A stretch of 54,944 nucleotides of DNA from Solobacterium sp. (GTDB lineage: Bacteria; Bacillota_I; Bacilli_A; Erysipelotrichales; Erysipelotrichaceae). The stretch lies in assembly GCA_024680365.1 (NCBI GenBank), contig JAILCN010000094.1, positions 1-54,944 on the forward strand, written 5' to 3'. Below are positions 1 to 8,762 of this stretch, one piece after another. The translations under genes and the position numbers were made by a program. Positions within the stretch are counted from its first letter, which is position 1. The number at the start of each line of letters is the position of its first letter. Below the pieces are notes generated by a model that was not told the DNA's origin, did not search any database, and was given only the letters and a program-made list of their open reading frames with translations.

Positions 1-72
1 TCTTCCGTCCGCTCTGTCATCAGGCAGACAAAAGAGAGATTTCAATAATTTACGCAATATCGCCGCAAAACC

Positions 73-118
73 AAAACACGAGAATTTGCCAGTATTCATC
101 GGCACTTTCTCGTGTTTT
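73..118. terminator. Bidirectional intrinsic terminator before ispG
   Basis: A 12-bp perfect stem pairs 73-84 with 107-118 (arms AAAACACGAGAA and TTCTCGTGTTTT). A second inner stem pairs 87-90 with 101-104. Six T residues follow on the plus strand and four A residues open the left arm, so it could stop transcription from either side. It separates ispG from whatever lies left of the window. Positions 1-72 hold no gene I can support. Confidence 0.75.
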
Positions 119-125
119 TTCGCTA

Positions 126-154
126 TTGTGCTGTCAAAGACAGGATAATAACAT
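126..154 (+). promoter_or_regulatory. Candidate sigma-A promoter for ispG
   Basis: TTGTGC (126-131) and TAACAT (149-154) are separated by 17 bp and lie just after the terminator at 73-118 and about 90 bp before the ispG start. A competing pair, TTGAAC (193-198) and GATAAT (218-223), has a 19-bp spacer and would leave almost no leader. The call is weak because both hexamers are imperfect. Confidence 0.35.
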
Positions 155-241
155 AAATGTTTCTGTATTCCAAGCATTAAATCAAAACGTTATTGAACCA
201 AAAAAGCCAGGACGTGAGATAATCAGTTAGGAGGTGATCTC

Positions 242-1303
242 ATGAAACGAAATGAAACCAGACCGATCATGGTCGGCAGCGTACAGATCGGCGGTCAGGA
301 CAGATGCGTCCTGCAGTCGATGACAAACGTTCCTGCCAAAAACATTGAAGGGTCTGTCGCCCAGATCCTGCGGCTGGAAAAAGCCGGCTGCGAGCTTGTG
401 AGGACGGCGGTGCTGGATGATGAAGATGCTAAAGCGATCCCGTTCATCCGGGAACAGATCCATATTCCCCTGGTTGCGGACATACATTTCAACTACCGGT
501 TTGCGCTGACCTGCATCGAAGGCAATGTTGATGCGATCCGCATCAATCCCGGCAATATCGGAAACCGCGCAAATACTGAGAAGGTCGTATCTGCCTGCCG
601 GGAAAAGCATATCCCGATCCGGATCGGCATAAATTCCGGTTCCCTGGAAAAAGAACTTCTGGCAAAGTACGGAAAGCCGTGCGCCGAAGCAATGATCGAA
701 AGCGCGGAAAAACATGTGCAGATCCTGGAAGATCTTGACTTCCATGATATCTGTCTTTCGTTCAAGTCATCTGATGTCAGACTGACGATCGAAGCCTACC
801 GGGCTGCTGCGGAACGATTCCCCTATCCCCTGCATCTGGGTGTGACGGAAGCCGGCGGATTTACCGAATCCGCGGTCAAATCCAGCGCAGCGCTCGGCAC
901 CCTGCTGTATGATGGCATCGGCGATACGATCCGTGTTTCCGTTTCCGGTGAACCGGAAGATGAGATGATCATCGCAAAACAGCTTCTCAGAGCCTTCGGG
1001 CTGGCTGACAATGTGCCGGACCTGATCGCCTGTCCGACCTGCGGAAGGATCCAGTACGATATGATCCCGGTCGTCAGAGAAATGGAAGAATACCTGAAGA
1101 CGGTAAACAAAAACATTACAGTCGCAGTCATGGGCTGTCCGGTCAACGGCATCCAGGAAGCATCCCGGGCTGATGTCGGCATTGCCGGCGGATTTGAAAG
1201 CGGCTTCCTCTTCCGCAAAGGCGAGATCATCCGCACGGTTCCCCAGGCAGAACTGAAAGATGCTCTGAAAGAAGAAATCGAGAAAATGCTCAAAGAAAAA
1301 TGA
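242..1303 (+). CDS. ispG: 4-hydroxy-3-methylbut-2-en-1-yl diphosphate synthase (IspG/GcpE)
   Basis: This is the penultimate enzyme of the MEP isoprenoid pathway, reducing the cyclic diphosphate MEcPP to HMBPP with a 4Fe-4S cluster. At 353 residues it is the short bacterial form: a TIM-barrel domain followed by a ferredoxin-like domain. The cluster cysteines are visible as CPTC (264 and 267) and MGCPVNG (C299), with the glutamate ligand E306 just after. The usual NGPGEA stretch reads NGIQEA here, so the Pro-Gly is replaced while the glutamate is kept. A strong AGGAGGTGAT ribosome site precedes the ATG. ispH, the next enzyme of the pathway, lies 2.3 kb away on the same strand but is not in an operon with it. 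Confidence 0.96.
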   Translation: MKRNETRPIMVGSVQIGGQDRCVLQSMTNVPAKNIEGSVAQILRLEKAGCELVRTAVLDDEDAKAIPFIREQIHIPLVADIHFNYRFALTCIEGNVDAIRINPGNIGNRANTEKVVSACREKHIPIRIGINSGSLEKELLAKYGKPCAEAMIESAEKHVQILEDLDFHDICLSFKSSDVRLTIEAYRAAAERFPYPLHLGVTEAGGFTESAVKSSAALGTLLYDGIGDTIRVSVSGEPEDEMIIAKQLLRAFGLADNVPDLIACPTCGRIQYDMIPVVREMEEYLKTVNKNITVAVMGCPVNGIQEASRADVGIAGGFESGFLFRKGEIIRTVPQAELKDALKEEIEKMLKEK

Positions 1304-1307
1304 ATCA

Positions 1308-2183
1308 TCACGATTCATTTTTTTCATTCAGAATATCTTCAAATTTCCGGTTCCTCAGCATTGCGATCTCCCGCGCATACTCCGGTTTTCCGTTGATGTA
1401 GGGAGTTTCCAGGATCTTTGGAATATCCGCCGTGCGTCTGTTTTCCGCAGCGGCAAGCAGAGCTTCAAATCCGATCTCACCGCAGCCGATATTCGCATGG
1501 CGGTCCTTCCCTGCTCCCCGTATGTTTTTGGAGTCGTTCAGGTGGATCACATGCAGACGGGAGAGACCGATAACCTGATCAAAACGGTCAAGAACACCGT
1601 CAAAATCATTCATGTCATAGCCGGCATCATGAATATGGCAGGTATCCAGACAGACACCGTAGCATTCCGGATGTTCCAGAGCGGACAGGATCTCCGCGAG
1701 TTCTTCAAAAGACCTGCCGATCTCCGTTCCCTTTCCGGCCATCGTTTCCAGACAGATCACAGTATTGGCAGGCAGACTTCCGAGTCTGTTGAGCTGGGCT
1801 GCTGCCGTCCGGATGCCAGTGACCTGATCGGTCGTCGTAAACGATCCCGGATGCAGAACGATATATTTCGCGCCGATCCCGGCTGTACGTTTTACTTCTT
1901 CCTGCAGAAACGTGACTGCCAGATCCGCAACTTCCGGTTTTACGGAATTCGCCGGATTGATCAGATACGGAGCGTGGATGATCATCCGGTCCATCGGGAT
2001 GCCCCTTTCCTTCATCAGCTGCCTGGCTTCCCCGATCTTCATATCAGCCAGCGCTTTTCTTTTTGTGTTCTGCGGTGCTCCGGTATACAGCATCATCGCA
2101 TCACAGCCATACGAAAGAGCTTCCCTGACACTGCCGAGAACATAATCCGGCGCTTTCATCTGTACATGACAGCCGAGTATCAT
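1308..2183 (-). CDS. nfo: Endonuclease IV, AP endonuclease (Nfo)
   Basis: Cleaves DNA 5' of abasic sites in base-excision repair and works with a three-metal zinc centre. At 291 residues the protein shows the family ligands in order: HAPYL (H70), HPGS (H111), LETMAGKG (E146), LDTCH (D180, H183), HLNDS (H214), DRHANIG (D227, H229) and LETPY (E259). Its ATG overlaps the stop of the upstream helicase gene by four bases (ATGA), so translation is probably coupled. It converges on ispG with only 4 bp between the two stops. nfo beside cshB is also the Bacillus arrangement. Confidence 0.96.
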   Translation of the reverse strand: MILGCHVQMKAPDYVLGSVREALSYGCDAMMLYTGAPQNTKRKALADMKIGEARQLMKERGIPMDRMIIHAPYLINPANSVKPEVADLAVTFLQEEVKRTAGIGAKYIVLHPGSFTTTDQVTGIRTAAAQLNRLGSLPANTVICLETMAGKGTEIGRSFEELAEILSALEHPECYGVCLDTCHIHDAGYDMNDFDGVLDRFDQVIGLSRLHVIHLNDSKNIRGAGKDRHANIGCGEIGFEALLAAAENRRTADIPKILETPYINGKPEYAREIAMLRNRKFEDILNEKNES

Positions 2184-3547
2184 AAGCCGTTTTCTCTGTC
2201 CTTTTTGGCACGCTCCTTATACATGGCTTTCTTTTCTTCCCTGATCTTGGAGCGGATCATTTCCTGTTTCTTTTTTCTGTGCAGTCTGTCGATCTCTTCT
2301 GCTCTCTTCTTCTTGTAGCCGGGCTTGACTTTAGTATTCTTCTTCGTCATGATCTTCGCGATCTGTTTCTGAAGTTCATCATCCGGTTTCTGTCTCTTCA
2401 TGCCGAACGGACGCAGTGTCTGCCAGGTCCCGTTGTGGAAGCGCTGGTGCTCAAAGCGGATCCCTCTTCTCATCAGAGAACGGATCGACTGGTTGTCTTC
2501 ATCCCTGTAAAGCGCGTAGCAGGTGCCTGCAGACCCGGCTCTTCCGGTCCTTCCGGCTCTGTGCACATAGTATTCCAGGTCTTCCGGGAAACCGCAGGAA
2601 ATGACATGCGATACTTCACCGATATCGATGCCGCGGGCAGCGAGGTCGGTCGCAACGACAAATGTATGTTCCGCATTTGCAATGGATTTCATTGCCTGCT
2701 TTCTCTGTCTGCTGGTCAGATCACCATGGATCTCAGAGACTCTGACCCCTTTGTTCCGCAGTTCTTCCGCGATCTCAGAAGCTTCCTGACGGGTATTGGC
2801 AAAGATCAGACATACATAAGGATTGAATCCCTTCATCATGGAAAGGATCGTCTCCGCATATCCGTGATGATAGCACGGCACAAGAATATGTCTGATATCC
2901 GGATTGAATCTCACCTTTTCGCCGATCTCGATCGTTACCGGCTGACGCATGTATTTGCGCAGGAACGGACGCAGCTGATCCGGCATCGTTGCCGAGAATG
3001 CCATCATCTGCAGATCCTCCGGAAGCCTGCCGGCAAACGCGTCGATCTCATCGAGGAAACCGTATTCCAGCGTCATGTCTGCTTCATCAACGACCAGGAT
3101 CTTTGCCTTGTCGATCCGCAGCGCACCGGCATTCAGGAACAGATCCCTGATCCTGCCCGGCGTACCGATGACGATATGCGGCTGTCCTGCCGCCAGCTGA
3201 TCAATATCGCGGTCTCTGTCCTGGCCGCCGACATACAGACGGACCCGCAGGCCATCCATATGGTCCTGCATGACTCTTGCCATCTCAAAGATCTGTCCGG
3301 CCAGTTCTCTTGTCGGCGCAGTAATGACAGCCTGCACATCACCGGAAGACGGATCCGCCTTCTCCATGATCGGGATCAAATATGCATGCGTCTTGCCCGA
3401 TCCGGTGCTGGAAAGACCGATCACATCTTTTCCCCGCAGTGCCGGAGGTATGACCTCTTCCTGGACAGGCGTCGGTTCTCTGAATCTGTTGGCTTCAATG
3501 AAAGCCATCGTTTCTTTTTTTAAATGAAAGTCTTCAAATCTTTTCAT
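2180..3547 (-). CDS. cshB: DEAD-box RNA helicase, CshB-like
   Basis: ATP-dependent RNA helicase, likely acting in ribosome assembly or mRNA turnover, especially in the cold. The motifs run in the family order: a PTPVQ Q-motif, SSTGSGKT (Walker A), PTRELAG, GTPGRI, DEAD, SAT, then the second RecA domain with VATDLAARGIDIGEV and HRAGRTGRAG. The last 50 residues are rich in Lys and Arg, a likely RNA-binding tail. The open frame extends 27 codons further upstream, but I place the start at 3547 (455 residues, MKRFEDF) because an AAGGG ribosome site lies correctly before it. Linkage to nfo and ispH matches yqfR-yqfS-yqfP in Bacillus, hence the CshB call. Confidence 0.92.
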   Translation of the reverse strand: MKRFEDFHLKKETMAFIEANRFREPTPVQEEVIPPALRGKDVIGLSSTGSGKTHAYLIPIMEKADPSSGDVQAVITAPTRELAGQIFEMARVMQDHMDGLRVRLYVGGQDRDRDIDQLAAGQPHIVIGTPGRIRDLFLNAGALRIDKAKILVVDEADMTLEYGFLDEIDAFAGRLPEDLQMMAFSATMPDQLRPFLRKYMRQPVTIEIGEKVRFNPDIRHILVPCYHHGYAETILSMMKGFNPYVCLIFANTRQEASEIAEELRNKGVRVSEIHGDLTSRQRKQAMKSIANAEHTFVVATDLAARGIDIGEVSHVISCGFPEDLEYYVHRAGRTGRAGSAGTCYALYRDEDNQSIRSLMRRGIRFEHQRFHNGTWQTLRPFGMKRQKPDDELQKQIAKIMTKKNTKVKPGYKKKRAEEIDRLHRKKKQEMIRSKIREEKKAMYKERAKKDRENGL

Positions 3548-3559
3548 AAACATTTCCCT

Positions 3560-3565
3560 TATAAT
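3560..3565 (+). promoter_or_regulatory. Candidate -10 element for ispH
   Basis: A perfect TATAAT sits in the 61-bp gap between the divergent cshB and ispH genes, about 44 bp before the ispH start. No good -35 hexamer is at the right distance, so only the -10 is reported. Confidence 0.4.
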
Positions 3566-3608
3566 TAATAGCATAAAGGATTTTAGCACAATCGGAAAGG
3601 AAGACAAA

Positions 3609-4514
3609 ATGGAAATTATCAGTGTCATTCCCCGCGGCTACTGTCAGGGGGTCGTCAGAGCGATCGGAATTGCCAGAAAAACTGCAGCGGATCATCCGGG
3701 TCAGCCTGTCACCATGCTCGGCATGATCGTTCATAACAGCTATGTGGTCAGAGCCTGTCAGGAGCTTGGCATCCGCTTTGTGGAAGATCCCGGAAAAACA
3801 AGACTTGAACTGCTGGATGAGATCAGTGAAGGCATCGTGATCTTTACTGCCCACGGCGTCAGTGATGATGTCCGTGCCAAAGCAGAAGAAAAAGGACTGA
3901 CAGCAGTCGATGCAACATGTCCCGACGTGCTGAGAACACATACGCTTGTAAAAGAACACTGCCTGAAAGGTGATCTGATCTACATCGGCAAACGGAATCA
4001 TCCGGAATCGGAAGGCACCGTTTCCCTCAGCAGCCGCGTGCATCTGGTAACGCAGCCGGATGATGTCAGCCGTCTTCCTGATCTGGAAAATGTCATGGTC
4101 ACGACCCAGACCACCCTCAGCATCCATGACGTCCAGCCGGTCATCCAGGCATGTCTGGACAGGTTCCCGGACGCAGCTGTCATGAATGAGATCTGCAGCG
4201 CAACAAGAATGCGGCAGGAAGCCGTCATGAAGCTGAAGGACATCGACGTGCTGATCGTTGTCGGCGATCCCCGTTCCAACAACAGCTGCCAGCTGAAAAA
4301 AATCGCAGGATCCTGCGGCATCCGGGAAGCCTGGCTCATCGACAGCGTTCTCGGTCTGAAGGAAGAAATGATCAGAAATAAAAACCGCATTGCCGTAACA
4401 AGCGGTTCATCTACTCCGAATTCCATTACGTCCCAGGTCATCTCATTCCTGACGCAGTATGCAAAGACCGGTGAATTCATTCTGCCGGAACATGTCGACA
4501 ACAGACTGTTATGA
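3609..4514 (+). CDS. ispH: 4-hydroxy-3-methylbut-2-enyl diphosphate reductase (IspH/LytB)
   Basis: Last enzyme of the MEP pathway: converts HMBPP to IPP and DMAPP with a 4Fe-4S cluster. The 301-residue protein has the three cluster cysteines in their family contexts: GYCQG (C12), DATCP (C104) and EICSATRMRQ (C196). The substrate-binding residues are also present: HNSYV (H42), AHGVSD (H82), HPESEGT (H131, E134), TQTTLS, DPRSNNS and SGSSTPNS. The ribosome site is AAAGGAAG. It is divergent from cshB, and its stop overlaps the end of the convergent pseudouridine synthase gene by 6 bp. Confidence 0.96.
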   Translation: MEIISVIPRGYCQGVVRAIGIARKTAADHPGQPVTMLGMIVHNSYVVRACQELGIRFVEDPGKTRLELLDEISEGIVIFTAHGVSDDVRAKAEEKGLTAVDATCPDVLRTHTLVKEHCLKGDLIYIGKRNHPESEGTVSLSSRVHLVTQPDDVSRLPDLENVMVTTQTTLSIHDVQPVIQACLDRFPDAAVMNEICSATRMRQEAVMKLKDIDVLIVVGDPRSNNSCQLKKIAGSCGIREAWLIDSVLGLKEEMIRNKNRIAVTSGSSTPNSITSQVISFLTQYAKTGEFILPEHVDNRLL

Positions 4515-5201
4515 ATCCTGTCTGAGATCCTGAAGTTCTTCATCCGTAAGCGGCCGGTATTCACCGGGAGCCAGGGATCCATCCAGGACCAGATTCTTCA
4601 TGCGGATCCTCGAAAGCGCGGTGACTTTGTTGCCGAGTGCTTCGAAGATCTTTTTGATCTCATGGAACTTTCCTTCCGATATTGTCAGCGAGCATGTATG
4701 CTCATCGATCTTCCGGCAGACAGCCGGACGATAGCTTTCTGACTGCCAGGTGATCCCTTCTGCCATTTTCCGGATATCCGCATCACTGAGCGGTCTTTCG
4801 TGGGAAACAATGTATTCTTTTTCCACGTGATGTTTCGGCGAAAGCAGACGGTGAGCCAGCGGCCCGTCATTGGTGATCAGCAGAAGACCGGTTGTATCTT
4901 TATCCAGTCTGCCGCATGGAAAGAGATCTTTGTAAGGCTCAGCGATCAGATCCAGAACGACCGGATCATGTCCTTCTGTCGCAGAAATGTATCCCTGCGG
5001 TTTGTTCAGCATATAATAAACGTATTTCTGATAGAGGACTTCATTCCCGTCTACTGTGACGGTGTCACTTTTTTCATCGACCTTCTGGTCACCGCTGCGG
5101 GCAGTGACGCCGTTGATTTCGACCCATCCGCCGCGGATCATTTTCTTTACTTCACTGCGGGTGCCGTAACCGCAGTCAGCCAGCAGTTTATCCAGTCTCA
5201 T
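4509..5201 (-). CDS. Pseudouridine synthase, RsuA/RluB family
   Basis: Isomerises specific uridines in rRNA to pseudouridine. The N-terminus is an S4 RNA-binding domain (MRLDKLLADCGYGTRSEV, about residues 1-45). The catalytic domain carries GRLDKDTTGLLLITND (aspartate about residue 100). At 230 residues it has the size of RsuA, which targets 16S U516, but members of this family cannot be assigned to 16S or 23S targets from sequence alone. It follows the flippase gene by 3 bp, the same pairing as ytgP and a pseudouridine synthase gene in Bacillus. Confidence 0.9.
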   Translation of the reverse strand: MRLDKLLADCGYGTRSEVKKMIRGGWVEINGVTARSGDQKVDEKSDTVTVDGNEVLYQKYVYYMLNKPQGYISATEGHDPVVLDLIAEPYKDLFPCGRLDKDTTGLLLITNDGPLAHRLLSPKHHVEKEYIVSHERPLSDADIRKMAEGITWQSESYRPAVCRKIDEHTCSLTISEGKFHEIKKIFEALGNKVTALSRIRMKNLVLDGSLAPGEYRPLTDEELQDLRQDS

Positions 5202-5204
5202 AGA

Positions 5205-6848
5205 TCATTTCACCGGCAGAAAGCGCTTGATGATCGTGCTGAGCTTCTTGTGGAATACAGCCTGAGGAAGCTTCATGATGCTGGTCGTAAACAGATACAC
5301 GGCAATGCCGCAGATCCCCATCAGTCCCAGTTCAACAAGCGAAAGCAGACGGGAGGAAGCAAGTGCTGTAATGCCAGCGAACTTGAACAGCGCATAAACG
5401 CCGTTCATGCACATGCAGCCAATCAGCATCTTAACCATTCTGATAATGATTTTTCTGTATTTGATGTTGTATTTGTTCTGGATCTTTGTCAGCGACAGGA
5501 AGATGATGGTGAGCGAGCAGAGCACGCTGGATGTGATCGCGCCGACATATCCCTGCAGACGCATCAGCGGGAAGAACGTAACGGCTTTGACAATAAAGCC
5601 GACAACAAGATAGATAATGCTTTCCCGGCGGAAACGAAGCGTCAGCATCATAGAGCTGATGATCGGCGTGACTGTCGTCACCAGGCCAAGCAGTGCAGAC
5701 CACTGCAGACATACCGTACCGTAGGCAAGCTCATCACCGCCGTACATGATGTAATAGATCGGTCCGGCAAGCACTGCCATTGAGAAGCAGACCGGCAGAG
5801 CGATATAGAGGACTGTATCCAGACAGTCTTCGATATTTCTGTTCAGGCCTTTCCAGTCCCTGTTTTCCAGAGAGACCGTCATATACGGAACGACGCCGGC
5901 CGAAAAGCCGATTGCGAGAACCTGCGGGATCGATGTCAGCTTGTCACAGTTCAGCTGAATAATGCTGAGAATGATCTTTGATGTTTCGATCTCATTGCCC
6001 ATCGACGTCATCATGCTGACAAAGAAGTTCGTATTGATCAGACGCTGGCTGTTGCCGAAAATGGAAACCAGCAGATACGGAATGGAGAATGTTATGAATT
6101 CCTGCAGGATATCTCTTCCCGAAACAGCCCTTGTTTTCTGACGGCGTGCTTCCCGGAGTATGGGTTTGAACTTCTTGTTGTCAAAATACATGAAGTACAG
6201 GATCGCCAGGACCGTACCTACAGAAGTTCCGAAGACTGCGGCATAGATGCCGAAAACAGGAGCCATCTTGAAGACATAGACAAGCACCCAGCCGAAGAAC
6301 AGCAGAAAGACGACTCTGGCAAACTGCTCAATGACCTGTGAGTCCGCATACATCTTGAGTTCTTTCATTCCCTGATAATAGCCTCTGTAACTGTAGAGAA
6401 GCGGAACAAGGAACAGCGCGAATGCCAGGATGACGAACGTATTCTGCATGATCCTGATATCTTCCGGAGATGCCCCTGTCGTCAGTGCCTGACGGGACAG
6501 GAATCCAGACGAAAGCATGAACAGCATCGCCATGACGAATCCGGATACCATCAGGATCACTGTGGACAGACGTCTGACCAGGACCACAGTGCGGTAATCC
6601 TCTTTGTTCATGTATTTTGCGATCATCGCCGCAACCGCAAACGGAATGCCAGCCGAGCAGACCTGCAGCAGGATCGTATAGTAGTCGTATGCGACGGAAT
6701 AGTATGTCATGTTGGCCTGTCCGACAATGGAACGGAACGGGACAATATAAAACAGTCCGATCAGTTTAGATAGAAAAACTCCTGCCGAACTGGTAAGTGA
6801 ACCTCTGATAAATGACTGTTTGATCTGACTTGATTTGTTTTCACTCAT
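5205..6848 (-). CDS. murJ: Lipid II flippase, MurJ/YtgP-type MOP-superfamily transporter
   Basis: A polytopic membrane protein of 547 residues with about 14 hydrophobic segments spread through its length and a short basic C-terminus, as expected for the MOP-superfamily oligosaccharide flippases (MurJ, SpoVB, Wzx). Neighbouring an RsuA-type synthase gene is typical of Bacillus ytgP, whose product is the MurJ-type lipid II flippase that moves undecaprenyl-linked wall precursor across the membrane. I infer the same role here. SpoVB-like proteins are the main alternative, but no sporulation genes are nearby. Its ATG overlaps the stop of the lipoprotein gene upstream (ATGA). Confidence 0.75.
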   Translation of the reverse strand: MSENKSSQIKQSFIRGSLTSSAGVFLSKLIGLFYIVPFRSIVGQANMTYYSVAYDYYTILLQVCSAGIPFAVAAMIAKYMNKEDYRTVVLVRRLSTVILMVSGFVMAMLFMLSSGFLSRQALTTGASPEDIRIMQNTFVILAFALFLVPLLYSYRGYYQGMKELKMYADSQVIEQFARVVFLLFFGWVLVYVFKMAPVFGIYAAVFGTSVGTVLAILYFMYFDNKKFKPILREARRQKTRAVSGRDILQEFITFSIPYLLVSIFGNSQRLINTNFFVSMMTSMGNEIETSKIILSIIQLNCDKLTSIPQVLAIGFSAGVVPYMTVSLENRDWKGLNRNIEDCLDTVLYIALPVCFSMAVLAGPIYYIMYGGDELAYGTVCLQWSALLGLVTTVTPIISSMMLTLRFRRESIIYLVVGFIVKAVTFFPLMRLQGYVGAITSSVLCSLTIIFLSLTKIQNKYNIKYRKIIIRMVKMLIGCMCMNGVYALFKFAGITALASSRLLSLVELGLMGICGIAVYLFTTSIMKLPQAVFHKKLSTIIKRFLPVK

Positions 6849-7393
6849 GCGCCGGCTTCTCCTTCCGCAGGCTCTGTCTGTTCAGCAGGCTTTTCTTCTT
6901 TTGAAATGACAAAGGAAAGGAATTCCCTGGCAGCCTTTTTCCCGGTTTTATCTTTCCATTCAGCAAGCAGCCGGATGGTGACCGAAGGCTCTTTGCTTTC
7001 ACCGCTGAGCACAATACCTTTCACAAATCTCTTCTCCGTATTCACCTGATTGGGGATCATAGTGACCGGATCATCAAAAATGCCGAGCGAAGGCATCATT
7101 CTGGATTCCGCGGAAAACACACTGTCATTCTCTACAGCAAGAGCTGTAAACTGATACATCGCATGCTGCGGCTCATCGATTACAATATAGTACCTGTAAG
7201 TGCCGTCAGGCAGCACAGTCATTTCTGTCGAATAATGAAAATGCGCGCTTGTCTCATTGAATTTCACATTCTCTTCGACCGCGTGATAATACGTTTCATA
7301 GGATGTCAGTTTTGGGTCCTGGCTCTTCTGAGTTCCGCATCCGCAAAGGACGCAGCTGAGCACAAGAAGACACATCAGCAATACTTTCCGCAT
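6845..7393 (-). CDS. Predicted lipoprotein of unknown function
   Basis: The product has 182 residues when started at 7393 (MRKVLLM), where an AGAGGT ribosome site precedes the ATG; the frame is open further upstream but without one. The signal peptide ends in the lipobox LCGC, so C19 is the likely lipidated residue. The mature part looks like a beta-rich secreted domain (for example YRYYIVIDEP) and ends in an acidic Pro/Glu/Ala tail. I do not recognise the family. It is translationally coupled to the flippase gene downstream, so a role at the cell surface near wall synthesis is possible but unproven. Confidence 0.7.
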   Translation of the reverse strand: MRKVLLMCLLVLSCVLCGCGTQKSQDPKLTSYETYYHAVEENVKFNETSAHFHYSTEMTVLPDGTYRYYIVIDEPQHAMYQFTALAVENDSVFSAESRMMPSLGIFDDPVTMIPNQVNTEKRFVKGIVLSGESKEPSVTIRLLAEWKDKTGKKAAREFLSFVISKEEKPAEQTEPAEGEAGA

Positions 7394-7409
7394 AGAGTAC
7401 CTCTTAGCG

Positions 7410-7439
7410 ATTATACACCAAATCACTGCTTTTTTTCAC
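7410..7439 (-). promoter_or_regulatory. Candidate promoter for the lipoprotein-murJ-pseudouridine synthase operon
   Basis: On the minus strand a perfect TATAAT (7415-7410) stands 16 bp before the lipoprotein ATG. The best -35 is GTGAAA (7439-7434) with an 18-bp spacer, which is poor. The position after the tyrS end is right for an operon start. Confidence 0.45.
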
Positions 7440-7444
7440 TGTAT

Positions 7445-7482
7445 AAAGCAAGAAAGCGACAGTTTCAGCAGACTGCCGCTTT
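7445..7482 (-). terminator. Possible terminator after tyrS
   Basis: A 10-bp stem with one G-U pair (7473-7482 with 7453-7462) and a 10-nt loop follows the tyrS stop. The run after it (CTTGCTTT) is only moderately T-rich, so termination may be partial. Confidence 0.5.
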
Positions 7483-7490
7483 ACAGTATA

Positions 7491-8738
7491 TCAGAATGTA
7501 ACGACGAAGTAATTCTTCTTACCCTTTTTGATAATGGAAAATTCCTGACTGACAGCGTCTTCCTTTTTCAGAACACTTTCCAGAGAAACGACTTTTTCGC
7601 CGTTGACGCTGACTGCACCCTGCTGGATCAGCTTTCTGGCATCCCCTTTGGATTTGCTGATGCCGGATGCGACAAGCGCGTCGATCACGAGCGTTCCGTC
7701 TTCGATCTGTGTTTTCTTCGCGTCAGCGAGACCTTCCTTCATCTCTTCCGGAGTCAGATCCATGATGTTTCCGGAGAAGAATGTAGATGTGATGCGGATC
7801 GCTTTTTCCAGACCTTCTTTGCCGTGCACGAGCTCTGTCAGCTCTTCCGCCAGTGCCTTCTGGCCGGCTCTTTCTTCTGGATGCTCCGCTGTCTTCTGGG
7901 CAAGCATTTCAATTTCCTCGACCGGTCTCAGGCTCAGTCTCTTCAGGTAGTCGACGATATCGGCATCCGGAGTATTGACCCAGAACTGGTAGAATTCATA
8001 TGCATTCGTTCTTGCCGGATCCAGCCAGATATTCTTTCCTTCGGACTTGCCGAACTTGGAACCGTCGCTTCTGGTGATCAGCGGTGATGTAATGCCGAAC
8101 ACTTCAGCATCTTCACCTTCCATCTTGCGGATCAGTTCAGTGCCGGATGTCAGGTTGCCCCACTGGTCGCTTCCGCCGATCTGGATCTGACAGTTGTACT
8201 TCTGGTACAGCTTGAGCCAGTCGATCGCCTGCAGGATCGTATAGCTGAATTCCGTGTAGGAGATACCGGTATCCAGTCTCTTTTTAATGGTGTCTTTCTG
8301 GAGCATGTAGGAAACATTGAACAGTTTTCCGAAGTCTCTCAGGAAGTCGAGCAGCGACATGCCGCCGAGCCAGTTGTTGTTGTTTTCCATGATGGCCGCA
8401 TTGGCGCCTTCAAATTTCAGGAACTTCGCAAGCTGGGTGCGGATGCAGTCAGCGTTGTGAAGCACTTCTTCATGGGTCAGAAGCTTGCGCTCCGTTGTGG
8501 GTCTGGGGTCGCCGATCATGCCGGTAAAACCGCCGCAGAGAGCGATCGGTGTATGGCCCTGATTCTGGTATCTTCTCAGCAGGATGATCTGCTGCAGATG
8601 TCCGACGTGCAGACTGTCAGCTGTCGGGTCAAATCCGCAGTAAATGACCGTAGGCTTCTTCAGCTGTTCATTCAGTCCTTCCGGATCCGTGCAGTCTTTG
8701 ACAAGGCCTCTCCATTTCAGTTCTTCAATAAAATTCAT
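7491..8738 (-). CDS. tyrS: Tyrosyl-tRNA synthetase
   Basis: Charges tRNA-Tyr with tyrosine. This is the bacterial class Ic enzyme of 415 residues. The Rossmann catalytic domain has the HIGH-like HVGH (44-47) and the KMSKS-like KFGKS loop around residue 230; the C-terminal S4 domain (SKGDARKLIQQGAVSVNG) binds the tRNA. Tyrosine-pocket features such as YCGFDPTADSLH and GGSDQWGN are present. The gene stands alone behind a tyrosine-specific T-box leader, so it should be induced when uncharged tRNA-Tyr accumulates. The ribosome site is GGGAGG shortly before the ATG. Confidence 0.97.
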   Translation of the reverse strand: MNFIEELKWRGLVKDCTDPEGLNEQLKKPTVIYCGFDPTADSLHVGHLQQIILLRRYQNQGHTPIALCGGFTGMIGDPRPTTERKLLTHEEVLHNADCIRTQLAKFLKFEGANAAIMENNNNWLGGMSLLDFLRDFGKLFNVSYMLQKDTIKKRLDTGISYTEFSYTILQAIDWLKLYQKYNCQIQIGGSDQWGNLTSGTELIRKMEGEDAEVFGITSPLITRSDGSKFGKSEGKNIWLDPARTNAYEFYQFWVNTPDADIVDYLKRLSLRPVEEIEMLAQKTAEHPEERAGQKALAEELTELVHGKEGLEKAIRITSTFFSGNIMDLTPEEMKEGLADAKKTQIEDGTLVIDALVASGISKSKGDARKLIQQGAVSVNGEKVVSLESVLKKEDAVSQEFSIIKKGKKNYFVVTF

Positions 8739-8762
8739 CTTATCCTCCCTGGACGCATATAT

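Noticed and set aside
1-60. Possible tail of a gene left of the window
   Set aside because: No reading frame here has enough length or recognisable content, and there is a terminator just after it. Nothing can be supported.
2279-3523. Long open frame (414 codons) opposite cshB
   Set aside because: The product has no family features and lies wholly antisense to a clear DEAD-box helicase; it is a by-product of the codon bias of that gene.
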